From Actinomycetales bacterium (GTDB lineage Bacteria > Actinomycetota > Actinomycetes > Actinomycetales > Microbacteriaceae), in contig JAFKEN010000011.1 in NCBI GenBank assembly GCA_017308515.1, positions 1 to 64,000 of the forward strand: DNA of 64,000 nucleotides. The letters are read 5' to 3'. The notes under the pieces were generated by a model. It was given only the letters and a program-made list of their open reading frames with translations, had not been told where the DNA came from and searched no databases. The position numbers were made by a program, and so were the translations under genes. This document shows positions 48,911-57,779 of the stretch, piece by piece (positions within the stretch are counted from its first letter, which is position 1; every line of letters begins with the position of its first letter).

Positions 48911-49504
48911 TCAGCGCGCGAGGGCGAGCACCGGCGGGCCGCGCCGCACTACGGAGTCGGCCAGGCGCGCCGTGCGCGCGCCGCGCCGCGGTCGCGCATC
49001 GTGGCGCGGGGTGAGCGCCGCCGGCACCGGCACGACGCGGAGCTCCGCACTGGCCAGCACCCGCCGCACGAACGGTTCGAGCAGCACCCGCAGGCTCGCG
49101 GCCACGCTCCGGTCGGCGGCGGCGACGAGCGCTATGGTGACGAGGCTCGCGAGGGTGTGGGCGATCCACATCTCCGGTCCGTCGCCGTGCACGTGCGCGC
49201 CCGTGACGGTGATGGTGCCGACCGAGTGGTGGCCGCCGCCCGTGATGGTCGCGTCGGTGCCGAGCACCGAAAACAGCAGGTGGAAGGCCAGCTGCCCGAC
49301 CGCCACCCCCGCGACGACGCGCACGAGGCCGGTGCGCCGCCCGACCGCGACCATGCCGACGAGGCCCGCGAAGACGGTGCCGAGCACGATCGCGAGCGCC
49401 GAGGGCACGTGCCCGCCGCCGAGCGCATGCGACACGGCGGCCGCCAGCGTCGCGGCGACGCCGAGCAGCCAGCCGCGCGCGACGCGGTCGGCGCGGGTCT
49501 GCAT
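48911..49504 (-). CDS. Membrane protein near the copper locus
   Basis: 197 aa with about five hydrophobic segments (residues ~12-30, 37-55, 63-85, 115-130). A loop with GGGHHSVGTITVTGAHVHGD and IAHTL contains several His that may bind metal. The C-terminus is Arg/Pro-rich and cytoplasmic. It is on the same strand as ycnI/copC, ~157 bp upstream of them, so a role in copper handling is plausible but unproved. ATG 49504. Confidence 0.7.
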   Translation of the reverse strand: MQTRADRVARGWLLGVAATLAAAVSHALGGGHVPSALAIVLGTVFAGLVGMVAVGRRTGLVRVVAGVAVGQLAFHLLFSVLGTDATITGGGHHSVGTITVTGAHVHGDGPEMWIAHTLASLVTIALVAAADRSVAASLRVLLEPFVRRVLASAELRVVPVPAALTPRHDARPRRGARTARLADSVVRRGPPVLALAR

Positions 49505-49610
49505 GCCCCCAGATTACGGGCGACGCGCGCAGGTGCGGTTCGCGCACTCGCGTCGGGGTTCCGGGTTAGGCTCGTGACACGGTTCGGCACCCCGACAGGA
49601 CGAGGTGGGC

Positions 49611-50891
49611 ATGGCACGCATCGGAGAGAGCGCCGACCTGCTCAAGTGCTCCTTCTGCGGGAAGAGCCAGAAGCAGGTCCAGCAGCTCATCGCGGGCCCC
49701 GGCGTGTACATCTGCGACGAGTGCGTCGAGCTGTGCAACGAGATCATCGAGGAGCGCCTCGCCGAGAGCGGCGAGGAGGCCGGCCACGACTTCGACCTCC
49801 CGAAGCCGAAGGAGATCTTCTCCTTCCTCGAGGAGTACGTCATCGGCCAGGAGCCGGCGAAGAAGGCGCTCTCGGTCGCGGTCTACAACCACTACAAGCG
49901 CATCCGCGCGCGCAGCCAGATCGGCCCCGCCGAGACCACGATCGACGACGTCGAGATCGCGAAGAGCAACATCCTGCTCATCGGTCCGACCGGCTGCGGC
50001 AAGACCTACCTCGCCCAGACCCTCGCGAAGCGTCTCAATGTGCCCTTCGCGGTCGCGGATGCGACTGCGCTCACCGAGGCCGGCTACGTCGGCGAAGACG
50101 TCGAGAACATCCTGCTCAAGCTCATCCAGGCGGCCGACTACGACGTCAAGCGCGCCGAGACGGGGATCATCTACATCGACGAGGTCGACAAGATCGCCCG
50201 CAAGGCCGAGAACCCCTCGATCACGCGCGACGTGTCGGGCGAGGGCGTGCAGCAGGCGCTGCTGAAGATCCTCGAGGGCACGACCGCGTCGGTGCCGCCG
50301 CAGGGCGGGCGCAAGCACCCGCACCAGGAGTTCATCCAGATCGACACGACGAACGTGCTGTTCATCGTGGCCGGTGCCTTCGCGGGCCTGGAGGACATCA
50401 TCTCCGCGCGCGTCGGAAAGCGCGGCATCGGCTTCGGCGCCCCGCTGCACTCCAAGCAGGACGAGGCGCAGCTGTTCAGCGAGGTGCTGCCGGAGGACCT
50501 GCACAAGTTCGGGCTGATCCCCGAGTTCATCGGCCGCCTGCCGGTCGTGACGACGGTGACGCCGCTCGACCAGGACGCGCTCATGGAGATCCTGACCGAG
50601 CCGAAGAACGCGCTCGTCAAGCAGTACCAGCGCATGTTCGAGCTCGACGGCGTGGAGCTCGACTTCGAGCGCGACGCCCTCGAGGCGATCGCCGACCTGG
50701 CCGTGCTGCGTCAGACCGGCGCGCGCGGGCTGCGGGCGATCCTCGAGGAGGTGCTCGGGCCGATCATGTTCGAGGTGCCCTCCAGCGAGGAGGTCGCGCG
50801 GGTCGTCGTCACGCGCGACGCCGTCATCGACAACGCGGCGCCGACGATCGTGCCGCGCTCGCAGATCCGCCCGGCCGAGAAGAGCGCCTGA
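49611..50891 (+). CDS. clpX: ATP-dependent Clp protease ATPase subunit ClpX
   Basis: 426 aa from ATG 49611 (GTG 49605 in frame is less likely). N-terminal zinc-binding domain with four Cys (CSFCGKSQ and CDECVELC), then the AAA+ core: Walker [12 protein letters not shown], Walker [10 protein letters not shown], pore loop GYVGEDV and sensor arginines in LPEFIGRLP. The IGF-type ClpP loop is present as KRGIGFG. Unfolds substrates for ClpP1/P2. Separated from clpP2 by the divergent copper genes. Its stop lies inside the possible CTG start of the next gene. Confidence 0.97.
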   Translation: MARIGESADLLKCSFCGKSQKQVQQLIAGPGVYICDECVELCNEIIEERLAESGEEAGHDFDLPKPKEIFSFLEEYVIGQEPAKKALSVAVYNHYKRIRARSQIGPAETTIDDVEIAKSNILLIGPTGCGKTYLAQTLAKRLNVPFAVADATALTEAGYVGEDVENILLKLIQAADYDVKRAETGIIYIDEVDKIARKAENPSITRDVSGEGVQQALLKILEGTTASVPPQGGRKHPHQEFIQIDTTNVLFIVAGAFAGLEDIISARVGKRGIGFGAPLHSKQDEAQLFSEVLPEDLHKFGLIPEFIGRLPVVTTVTPLDQDALMEILTEPKNALVKQYQRMFELDGVELDFERDALEAIADLAVLRQTGARGLRAILEEVLGPIMFEVPSSEEVARVVVTRDAVIDNAAPTIVPRSQIRPAEKSA

Positions 50892-52132
50892 GCGATCCCG
50901 CACCGCCGTCGGCCGAGGCCGGCGACGGGTCCGAGCCCGGCGAGCAGGGCCCGCCGCCGCGCGCCCGGCGACGCGATCTCGCGCACCCGATCCTCGCGGG
51001 GGTCGTGGGCGCCGTCACCGGCTACGCCTCCTCCTTCGCGCTCGTGCTCGCCGGCGCGCACGCGGTCGGCGCCGACCCCGGCCAGGCCGCGTCGGGGCTC
51101 TTCGTCGTCACCGTCGGGCAGGGCGTGCTCGCGATCGTCGTGTCGCTCGCGCTGCGCCTGCCGATCTCGATCGCCTGGTCGACCCCGGCCGCCGCAGTGC
51201 TGGTGGGGGCGAGCGGGATCACGGGCGACTACTCCGCCGCCGTCGGCGCCTTCGTGGTCACCGGCCTGCTGCTGGCCGTCACCGGCCTCTGGCCCTGGCT
51301 CGCGCGCACGATGACGCGGATCCCGCCGCCGATCGCGAGCGCGATGCTCGCCGGCATCCTGTTCCCGATCTGCCTCTCGCCGGTGTTCGCGGCGGTGCAG
51401 CTGCCGCTGCTCGCGTTGCCCGCGATCCTCGTCTGGCTCGTGCTGGCCCGGTTCGCGCCGCGCTGGGCGGTGCCGGCCGCGGTGCTCGCGACCGCGGTCG
51501 CCGTGGTCGTCGCGGCCGGGCCCGACTGGGCCGACGGGGTGAGCCTCGCCCCGCACCTCGAGCTCGTCGCGCCGAGCTTCGACCCGCTCGTCGTGATCGC
51601 CCTCGCGATCCCGCTCTACCTCGTGACGATGGCGGGCCAGAACATCCCCGGCTTCACCGTGTTGCGCAGCTACGGCTACGAGCCGCCCGCGCGCACGGTG
51701 CTCACCGTGACCGGGCTCGGCAGCACCGTGTTCTCGGTGTTCGGAGCGCAGACGATCAACCTCTCGGCGCTCTCCGCCGCGATCATGGTCGGCGACGAGC
51801 ACACCCCGAAGGATCGCCGCTGGATCGCGACGGTCACGGCGGGCACGGTCTACGTGCTGCTCGGGCTCGGCGCCGGCGTCGCCGGCGCCCTGGTGACCGC
51901 GAGCCCGCCGATCCTCATCGAGTCGGTCGCGGGCCTCGCCCTCATCGGCGCCCTCACGACCGCGGTCGTCGGCGCGCTCGCCGAGCCGGAGGGGCGGGTC
52001 GTCGCGGTGGGCACCTTCCTCGTCGTCGCCTCCGGCGTCGCGATCGCGGGGCTCGGCTCGGCCTTCTGGGGCCTCGTCGTCGGGGCCGTGCTGTGGCTCG
52101 TGCTGCGGGTGGGGCGGCGGGCGGCGGCGTAG
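50888..52132 (+). CDS. BenE-family transporter
   Basis: 414 aa if read from CTG 50888. About 11-12 membrane segments of the BenE (benzoate/H+ symporter) family: [52 protein letters not shown]. No ATG, GTG or TTG lies in frame until GTG 51004, which is inside the first membrane segment. The only upstream codon resembling a start is CTG at 50888, overlapping the clpX stop as CTGA. The substrate may be benzoate or another aromatic acid; not proved. Confidence 0.85.
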   Translation: MSDPAPPSAEAGDGSEPGEQGPPPRARRRDLAHPILAGVVGAVTGYASSFALVLAGAHAVGADPGQAASGLFVVTVGQGVLAIVVSLALRLPISIAWSTPAAAVLVGASGITGDYSAAVGAFVVTGLLLAVTGLWPWLARTMTRIPPPIASAMLAGILFPICLSPVFAAVQLPLLALPAILVWLVLARFAPRWAVPAAVLATAVAVVVAAGPDWADGVSLAPHLELVAPSFDPLVVIALAIPLYLVTMAGQNIPGFTVLRSYGYEPPARTVLTVTGLGSTVFSVFGAQTINLSALSAAIMVGDEHTPKDRRWIATVTAGTVYVLLGLGAGVAGALVTASPPILIESVAGLALIGALTTAVVGALAEPEGRVVAVGTFLVVASGVAIAGLGSAFWGLVVGAVLWLVLRVGRRAAA

Positions 52133-52213
52133 CCGCCGCGCACCGAGACGCGGCGTCGCGCGGCCGAGTGCGGGGACACCGTGCCCCGGCCGGCGTCACC
52201 GTGTGGCGTCGCG

Positions 52214-52262
52214 TTGACAATCGTGCCGAGCGCCTTCTATGGTTTATTTAGTCCTGAAGAAA
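52214..52262 (+). promoter_or_regulatory. Promoter and operator of the ROK sugar operon
   Basis: TTGACA (52214-52219), 18-bp spacer, TATGGT (52238-52243). Directly after it an AT-rich TTTATTTAGTCCTGAAG motif (52244-52260) holds a half-site like those of ROK repressors. GAAAGG at 52258 is a weak ribosome-binding site. Confidence 0.6.
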
Positions 52263-52273
52263 GGCGATGTTCG

Positions 52274-53497
52274 ATGGCGAACCGATCGGGCCCGCGCGCG
52301 GATGTGAACCGCTCCGCGATCCTCGCGCACCTCGGTGCGCAGGGCCCGGCCTCGCGCGCCGACCTCGCCCGCTCGCTCGGTGTCTCGCCGGCCCTCATCA
52401 CGTCGCTCACCCGCGACCTGATCGCCGACGGTCTCGTCGTCGAACTCGAGCACTCGCTCTCGCAGGGCGGCCGGCCCGGCCGCATGCTCGGACTCGCCGA
52501 GCGCGGTGGCCGCGCCATCGGCGTGAAGGTCGTCGCCGATCACGTGACCCTGGTCGAGGTCGGACTCGACGGCGCGGTGCGGCGCTCGGCGACCGAGCCG
52601 TTCGACGCGACGGCGCCGACGCTCCTGGCGGATCTCACCCACCGCATCCGCGCGTTCATCGCCGGAGGCGACGATGCACGGCTGCTCGGTCTCGGCGTCG
52701 GCGTGCCGGGCACGGTCGATCAGCAGGCGAGCGGCGTCGTCGACTCCACCCAGCTGCGCTGGAACCAGGTTCCGCTCGGCGAAACCCTGCGTCGCGAGCT
52801 CGATCTGCCGGTGCTCGTCGACAACAACGTCAACGCTCTCGCACTCGCGGAGCGGCTGCACGGCGTCGGGCGACGCCACGACAACTTCCTCGTCGTCACG
52901 ATCGGCACCGGTGTGGGCTCCGGGATCGTGGTCGACGGGGTCGTACTCCGCGGTGCGGGCGGCGGCGCCGGCGAGATCGGGCACACCCCGGTGCTCGAAG
53001 CCGGCCCCCTCTGCAGCTGCGGCAACCACGGATGCCTCGAGGCGATCATCGGCGAGGCGGCGCTCGTGCGCACGGCTCGCGAGCGCGGCGTGCTGCCGGT
53101 CTCCGGCGGGATGGACGCGCTGCGCGACGCCGCCGATCGCGGCGACGCGGGCGCCGCCGCGATCTTCAGCGAGGCCGGCCACCTGCTCGGGCGGGCGCTC
53201 GCGGGGACCGTGCAGCTCCTCGACCCGGAGGTCGTCGTGCTGCTGGGGGAGGGCACCGCCGCCTGGCCGCACTGGCAGTTCGGCTTCGAGCCCGCCTTCC
53301 GCAGCGCGCTGCTGCCGCTGCGCCGCGGCATCGGCGTCGTCGTCGAGACCTGGCAGGACGCGAGCTGGGCGCAGGGCGCCGCGGCGCTCGTGCTCGCCAC
53401 GCCGTTCGACGCCGCCGGCGCGACCGGCGAGCAGGGGCGGCTCGTGCGCGCGCGCCTCGCGGGCCCGACGGTCGAGATCGGCGAGATCCGGCCGTGA
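52274..53497 (+). CDS. ROK-family transcriptional repressor
   Basis: 407 aa from ATG 52274. N-terminal winged HTH (VNRSAILAHLGAQGPASRAD, LSVSPALITSLTRDLIADGL-like recognition region) and a ROK ATPase-fold sugar-sensing domain: VDNNVNALALAER, TIGTGVGSGIVVDG, and the zinc site GHTPVLEAGPLCSCGNHGC. Most likely represses this operon and releases DNA when a sugar binds. First gene of an operon with ABC transporter and glucosidase genes; its stop overlaps the permease start (GTGA). Confidence 0.92.
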   Translation: MANRSGPRADVNRSAILAHLGAQGPASRADLARSLGVSPALITSLTRDLIADGLVVELEHSLSQGGRPGRMLGLAERGGRAIGVKVVADHVTLVEVGLDGAVRRSATEPFDATAPTLLADLTHRIRAFIAGGDDARLLGLGVGVPGTVDQQASGVVDSTQLRWNQVPLGETLRRELDLPVLVDNNVNALALAERLHGVGRRHDNFLVVTIGTGVGSGIVVDGVVLRGAGGGAGEIGHTPVLEAGPLCSCGNHGCLEAIIGEAALVRTARERGVLPVSGGMDALRDAADRGDAGAAAIFSEAGHLLGRALAGTVQLLDPEVVVLLGEGTAAWPHWQFGFEPAFRSALLPLRRGIGVVVETWQDASWAQGAAALVLATPFDAAGATGEQGRLVRARLAGPTVEIGEIRP

Positions 53498-54453
53498 CCG
53501 CCGCTCCCGCCCGCATCGGCGCCGCGACGGCGGCCGCCGCGCGCCCGCCGAGCCGGCGCGGCAGCACGCGCCTGCCCGGGCGACGCGGGGGCCGCTACGC
53601 CCTCACGGTGCTCGCGTTCCTGCTGCCGAGCGCCGTGCCGCTCGCGCTCTTCGTGCTCGGCCCGATGCTCGGCGCCGCCTGGATCAGCCTCACCGAGTGG
53701 AACCTCCTCGCGCCGCCGCGGTTCGTCGGTATCGGCAACTACCTCGACCTGCTCGGCGACCCCGAGACCGGCGCGGTGTTCCTGCACACCCTGCTCTACA
53801 TCGTCGGCTACCTGCCGCTCGTGCTCGTCGGGGGGCTGGCCCTCGCGCTCGCTCTCAACACGCGTCTGCGGGGCCGCGCGTTCTGGCGCGGGATCTACTT
53901 CCTCCCGGTCGTGACGAGTTGGATCGTCGTCGCGCTCGTCTGGCGCTGGCTGCTGCAGCCCTCGTCCGGCGTCGTGAACACGGCGCTCGGCTGGCTCGGG
54001 ATCGACGGCCCGGGATGGTGGACCGACCCGTTCTGGGCGATGCCCTCGATCATCCTCGCCTCGGCGTGGAAGGACCTCGGCTTCGTCATGGTGATCCTGC
54101 TCGCCGGGCTGCAGGCGATCGACCCCGCGATGATCGAGGCGGCGCGCATCGACGGCGCCGGCTGGTGGCGGCGCCTCGTCAGCGTCGTGCTGCCGCTGCT
54201 CAGCCCGAGCATCTTCTTCGTCGTCGTCATCTCGCTCATCAACGGCTTCCAGGTGTTCGACCAGGTCTATGCGATGACCGGCGGCGGCCCCGGAGGGGCC
54301 TCGCAGGTCGTGGTGCAGCAGATCTACGACCTCACCTTCCGCTACGGCCAGGCCGGCGAGGCGAGCGCGCTCAGCTGGATGCTCTTCGCCGTCGTGCTCG
54401 CCGTGACGGTCGTGCAGATCATCGGCCAGCGACGGTGGGTGACCTATGCGTGA
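53494..54453 (+). CDS. Sugar ABC transporter permease 1
   Basis: 319 aa, MalF/UgpA-like permease. Six membrane segments after a ~40-residue basic N-terminus, with the EAA loop IEAARIDGAGWWRRLVSVVL for the ATPase contact. GTG 53494 overlaps the ROK stop; its end overlaps the next permease by 8 nt. Forms the inner-membrane pore with the product of 54446-55267. The ATPase (MsiK-like) is not encoded here, as is usual for such operons. Confidence 0.93.
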   Translation: MTAAPARIGAATAAAARPPSRRGSTRLPGRRGGRYALTVLAFLLPSAVPLALFVLGPMLGAAWISLTEWNLLAPPRFVGIGNYLDLLGDPETGAVFLHTLLYIVGYLPLVLVGGLALALALNTRLRGRAFWRGIYFLPVVTSWIVVALVWRWLLQPSSGVVNTALGWLGIDGPGWWTDPFWAMPSIILASAWKDLGFVMVILLAGLQAIDPAMIEAARIDGAGWWRRLVSVVLPLLSPSIFFVVVISLINGFQVFDQVYAMTGGGPGGASQVVVQQIYDLTFRYGQAGEASALSWMLFAVVLAVTVVQIIGQRRWVTYA

Positions 54454-55267
54454 GCGCGCCGTCGGCCGCTCGGTCGTGCTGCACGTCGTCGTCGCCCTCG
54501 GCGCGGTGGCGATGTTCTTCCCGTTCCTGTGGACGGTGATCACCTCGATCACGCCGGGGGCGGGCCTCACGCAGACGCCCGCGCTCATCCCCGAGAACCC
54601 GTCCCTCGACGCCTACATCCGGCTCATCACCGAGCGGCCCTTCGTGCGCCAGGCCGCCAACAGCGTCGGACTCGCGATCGTCACGACCCTCGTGCAGCTG
54701 GTGACGAGCGCGACCGCCGGCTACGCGTTCAGCCGGCTGCCCTTCCGCGGTCGCGGCGTCGTGTTCGGGGTCTACCTCGCGACGATGATGATCCCGCTCC
54801 AGGTGCTCATCGTGCCGCTGTTCGCCGAGCTCAAGGCCTTCGGCCTCATCAACAGCTACCTCGGCGCCCTGCTGCCGACCTTCGCGAGCGCCTTCGGCAT
54901 CTTCCTGCTCCGCCAGGCAATCGAGCAGGTGCCGCGCGAGCTCGACGAGGCCGCGACGATCGACGGCGCGGGGCACTTCCGGATCTTCTGGAGCGTCGTG
55001 CTGCCCAACATCCGGCCCGCGCTCGCGACCCTCACCGTATTCGCGTTCATGAGCAGCTGGAACAGCTTCCTCTGGCCGCTCGTCGTGCTCCGCAAGCCGG
55101 AGCTGCAGACCCTCCCGGTCGCCCTCGCGGGCCTCCAGGGGCAGTACACCACCGCCTGGGACGTCGTCATGGCCGGCTCGGTGCTCAGCATCATCCCGAT
55201 GCTCGCCGTCTACCTCGCCGCGCAGAAGTACGTCGTCCAGGGCGTCGCCAACTCCGGGCTCAAGTGA
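54446..55267 (+). CDS. Sugar ABC transporter permease 2
   Basis: 273 aa, MalG/UgpE-like permease with six membrane segments and an EAA loop (ELDEAATIDGAGHFRIFWSV). ATG 54446 overlaps the previous stop by 8 nt. Partner of permease 1. Precedes the substrate-binding protein gene by 56 bp. Confidence 0.94.
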   Translation: MRERAVGRSVVLHVVVALGAVAMFFPFLWTVITSITPGAGLTQTPALIPENPSLDAYIRLITERPFVRQAANSVGLAIVTTLVQLVTSATAGYAFSRLPFRGRGVVFGVYLATMMIPLQVLIVPLFAELKAFGLINSYLGALLPTFASAFGIFLLRQAIEQVPRELDEAATIDGAGHFRIFWSVVLPNIRPALATLTVFAFMSSWNSFLWPLVVLRKPELQTLPVALAGLQGQYTTAWDVVMAGSVLSIIPMLAVYLAAQKYVVQGVANSGLK

Positions 55268-55323
55268 GCCCGGGCAGCCCACAGCACAACCCCATGCGAT
55301 CTCAACGGAAGAGAGGCATCTCC

Positions 55324-56562
55324 ATGAAGCATCACCTCCTGGCCGGCGTCGGCGTCGTCGCCGCCGCCGGGCTCATCCTCGCCGGCTGCTCGGCCGACGG
55401 CGGCGACTCGGGTCCCGTCACCATCACGTACACCAACTTCATCTCGAACGGCGGCAACGAGGACAACCTCCAGACGATCGTCGACGCGTTCGAGGCGGAG
55501 AACCCCGACATCACCGTCGAGGTCACGACCCTCCCGTACGGCGACTACGGCACCGCGCTGCAGACCGACCTCGCCGCCGGCACCGTGAGCGACGTGTTCG
55601 ACATCGAGTACGCCAACTACCGGCAGTTCCAGGCGGACGGCGTGCTGGCTCCCATCACGGTCGCCGACCCGGGCGCGTACCGGCCCTCGCTGCTCGAGGC
55701 GTATCAGACCGACGGCACGCAGTATGCGCTGCCGAGCTCGTTCTCGGACGTCGTCCTCTACTACAACAAGGACCTCTTCGACGCGGCCGGACTCGACTAC
55801 CCCTCGAGCGACTGGACCTGGGCCGACGAGAAGAAGGCCGCCGAGGCGCTCACCGACCAGGCCGCCGGCGTGTGGGGGGACCACCAGCCGGTCTCGTTCT
55901 ACGAGTACTACAAGGCGCTCGCGCAGAACGGCGGTCAGTTCCTCACCGACGACGGCACCGCGGTGGCCTTCAACACGCCCGAGGGCGTCGAGGCGGCGCA
56001 GTGGCTCGTCGGCAAGAGCGGCACCGTGATGCCGACGATCGAGCAGGGTCAGGGCACCGCCGACTTCGACACCAACCTGTTCAAGGATGGCAAGCTCGCG
56101 ATGCTGCACAGCGGCATCTGGGTCTTCGGCGCCTTCGCCGATGTGCCGTTCGGTTGGGACATCGCCGTCGAGCCGGGCAACACCACCCAGGCGAGCGCCG
56201 TGTTCTCGAACGCGGTCGGCGTCAGCGCGACGAGCGAGCACCAGGAGGCGGCCGCGAAGTGGGCCGAGTTCCTGACCTCCTCCGAGACCATGGTCAACGT
56301 GCGCCTCGACTCGGGCTGGGAGCTGCCGCCGATCTCCGACGAGGCGAAGCTGTCCACCTACCTCGACAAGGGCGCGCCCGACAACCGTCAGGCGGTGTTC
56401 GACTCGCTCGACGCGATCGCGCTCCCGCCGGTCGTGGCGAAGGGGCAGACCGAGATGCAGGACATCATGTCGGAGGAGCTCGTCGAGGCGCAGGCCGGTC
56501 GCAAGACCGTGCAGGAGGCCCTCGACAGCGCCGAGCAGCGCATCAACGCCGCGATCGGCTGA
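55324..56562 (+). CDS. Sugar ABC transporter substrate-binding lipoprotein
   Basis: 412 aa. Signal peptide with lipobox LILAGC (Cys ~22), then a type I extracellular solute-binding protein (family 1) domain: TITYTNFISNGGNEDNLQTI, LYYNKDLFDAAGL, GKLAMLHSGIWVFG. Delivers an oligosaccharide to the two permeases; the neighbouring glucosidases suggest an alpha-glucoside, likely isomaltose-type. ATG 55324 with GAGAGG about 10 nt upstream. Followed by a stem-loop before the glycosidase genes. Confidence 0.93.
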   Translation: MKHHLLAGVGVVAAAGLILAGCSADGGDSGPVTITYTNFISNGGNEDNLQTIVDAFEAENPDITVEVTTLPYGDYGTALQTDLAAGTVSDVFDIEYANYRQFQADGVLAPITVADPGAYRPSLLEAYQTDGTQYALPSSFSDVVLYYNKDLFDAAGLDYPSSDWTWADEKKAAEALTDQAAGVWGDHQPVSFYEYYKALAQNGGQFLTDDGTAVAFNTPEGVEAAQWLVGKSGTVMPTIEQGQGTADFDTNLFKDGKLAMLHSGIWVFGAFADVPFGWDIAVEPGNTTQASAVFSNAVGVSATSEHQEAAAKWAEFLTSSETMVNVRLDSGWELPPISDEAKLSTYLDKGAPDNRQAVFDSLDAIALPPVVAKGQTEMQDIMSEELVEAQAGRKTVQEALDSAEQRINAAIG

Positions 56563-56597
56563 TCCTCCCTCCACCCCGGCGCCTCGGCGCCACCCGG

Positions 56598-56615
56598 GGC
56601 CGGTCGTGACCGGCC
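56598..56615 (+). terminator. Intercistronic stem-loop after the substrate-binding protein gene
   Basis: GGCCGGTC/GACCGGCC 8-bp stem at 56598-56615, within a larger GC-rich structure. Stem-loops at this place usually lower or protect transcripts, leaving more binding protein than enzymes; no T-run, so full termination is unlikely. Confidence 0.45.
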
Positions 56616-56657
56616 GGCCCCGGTATCCGCCACCCCCGCTTCGACCGGAGTTCCGTC

Positions 56658-57779
56658 ATGCCCTCCCCGTCCCCGGCTCCCGCCGCCGACCTCGCCGAGG
56701 TGGCCGCGCGCGGTCGCGCCCTCATCCTGTCGCTGCAGGATCCGAGCGGCGCCTACCCCGCGAGCCCGACCTTCTCGGCCTACCTCGGCTTCTCCTGGCT
56801 GCGCGACGGCGCGTTCATCGCCGACGCGATGTCGGCGGGGGGCGAGGAGGCTTCCGCGACCGCCTTCTTCGACTGGTGCGCGCGCACCCTCGAGCTCCAG
56901 GCCGAGCGGATCGAGCGCATCGTGCGGGCGGCACGGGAGGGGCGACCCGTACCGGACGGTGAGATGCTCGCCACGCGCTTCCGATTCGACGGCACCCAGG
57001 TCGACGACGGATGGGAGAACTTCCAGCTCGACGGCTACGGGCTGTGGCTCTGGGCCGCCCTCGCGCACGCGAGGCGGCACGGGCTCGACCCCGATCGGTG
57101 GCACAGCGGGATCGCGCTGACCGCGGACTACCTCGTCTCCTCGTGGGCACGGCCCTGCTACGACTGGTGGGAGGAGCACGTCGAGCACGTGCACATCTCG
57201 ACCCTCGGCAGCATCGAGGCGGGTCTGCGCGCGATCGAGCCGCTCGAGAGCATGGGCGCCGAGCGTCGCGCGGCCGTGCGCGCGGCCGCCGACGCCGTCG
57301 CCACGACGATCCGCGAGCGCGGCGTGGTCGACGGCCACCTCGTCAAGTGGATCGGCTCGACCGAGGTCGACGCGAGCCTCGCGGCCCTGATCGCCCCCCT
57401 CGCGGTCGTCGACGCCGGATCGGACCTCGCGCGGGCGACTCTCGCCGAGCTCGAGCGCCGCGTCGTCGTGGACGGCGGAACCCACCGCTTCCCGGCCGAC
57501 ACCTACTACGGCGGCGGCCAGTGGCCGCTGCTGTCCTGCTTCCTCGGCCTCGCGCACCTGCGCGCCGGCGACGCCGACCGCGCCCGCGAGCTGCTCGCCT
57601 GGGCCGCCGGCACCGAGCGCCCGGCGGGAACCCTGCCCGAGCAGGTCGAGGATCACCTGCTGGAGCCCTCGGCGCTGCCGGGCTGGGTGGAGCGGTGGGG
57701 CACCTCCGCCGATCCGCTGCTGTGGTCGTCGGCGATGTTCCTGCGACTCGCCGCCGAGCTGGGGGAGGTGGGCGCGTGA
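56658..57779 (+). CDS. GH15 glucosidase, isomaltose glucohydrolase-like
   Basis: 373 aa, an (alpha/alpha)6-barrel GH15 protein without the N-terminal beta domain of glucoamylases. Seen: AYLGFSWLRDGAFIADAMSA, NFQLDGYGLWLWAL, CYDWWEEHVEHVHISTLGSI, and TLPEQVEDHLLEPSALPGW, which carry the substrate-binding Trp/Arg and the catalytic Glu residues. The short length matches bacterial isomaltose glucohydrolases acting on alpha-1,6-linked glucose. No signal peptide, so it acts on imported sugar. Stop overlaps the GH31 start (GTGA). Confidence 0.85.
   Translation: MPSPSPAPAADLAEVAARGRALILSLQDPSGAYPASPTFSAYLGFSWLRDGAFIADAMSAGGEEASATAFFDWCARTLELQAERIERIVRAAREGRPVPDGEMLATRFRFDGTQVDDGWENFQLDGYGLWLWAALAHARRHGLDPDRWHSGIALTADYLVSSWARPCYDWWEEHVEHVHISTLGSIEAGLRAIEPLESMGAERRAAVRAAADAVATTIRERGVVDGHLVKWIGSTEVDASLAALIAPLAVVDAGSDLARATLAELERRVVVDGGTHRFPADTYYGGGQWPLLSCFLGLAHLRAGDADRARELLAWAAGTERPAGTLPEQVEDHLLEPSALPGWVERWGTSADPLLWSSAMFLRLAAELGEVGA

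Noticed and set aside
48836-52132. 1098-codon open frame spanning the copper locus, clpX and the transporter
   Set aside because: Only its last ~400 codons are real (BenE-like transporter). The front part is a shadow of ycnI-side and clpX sequence.
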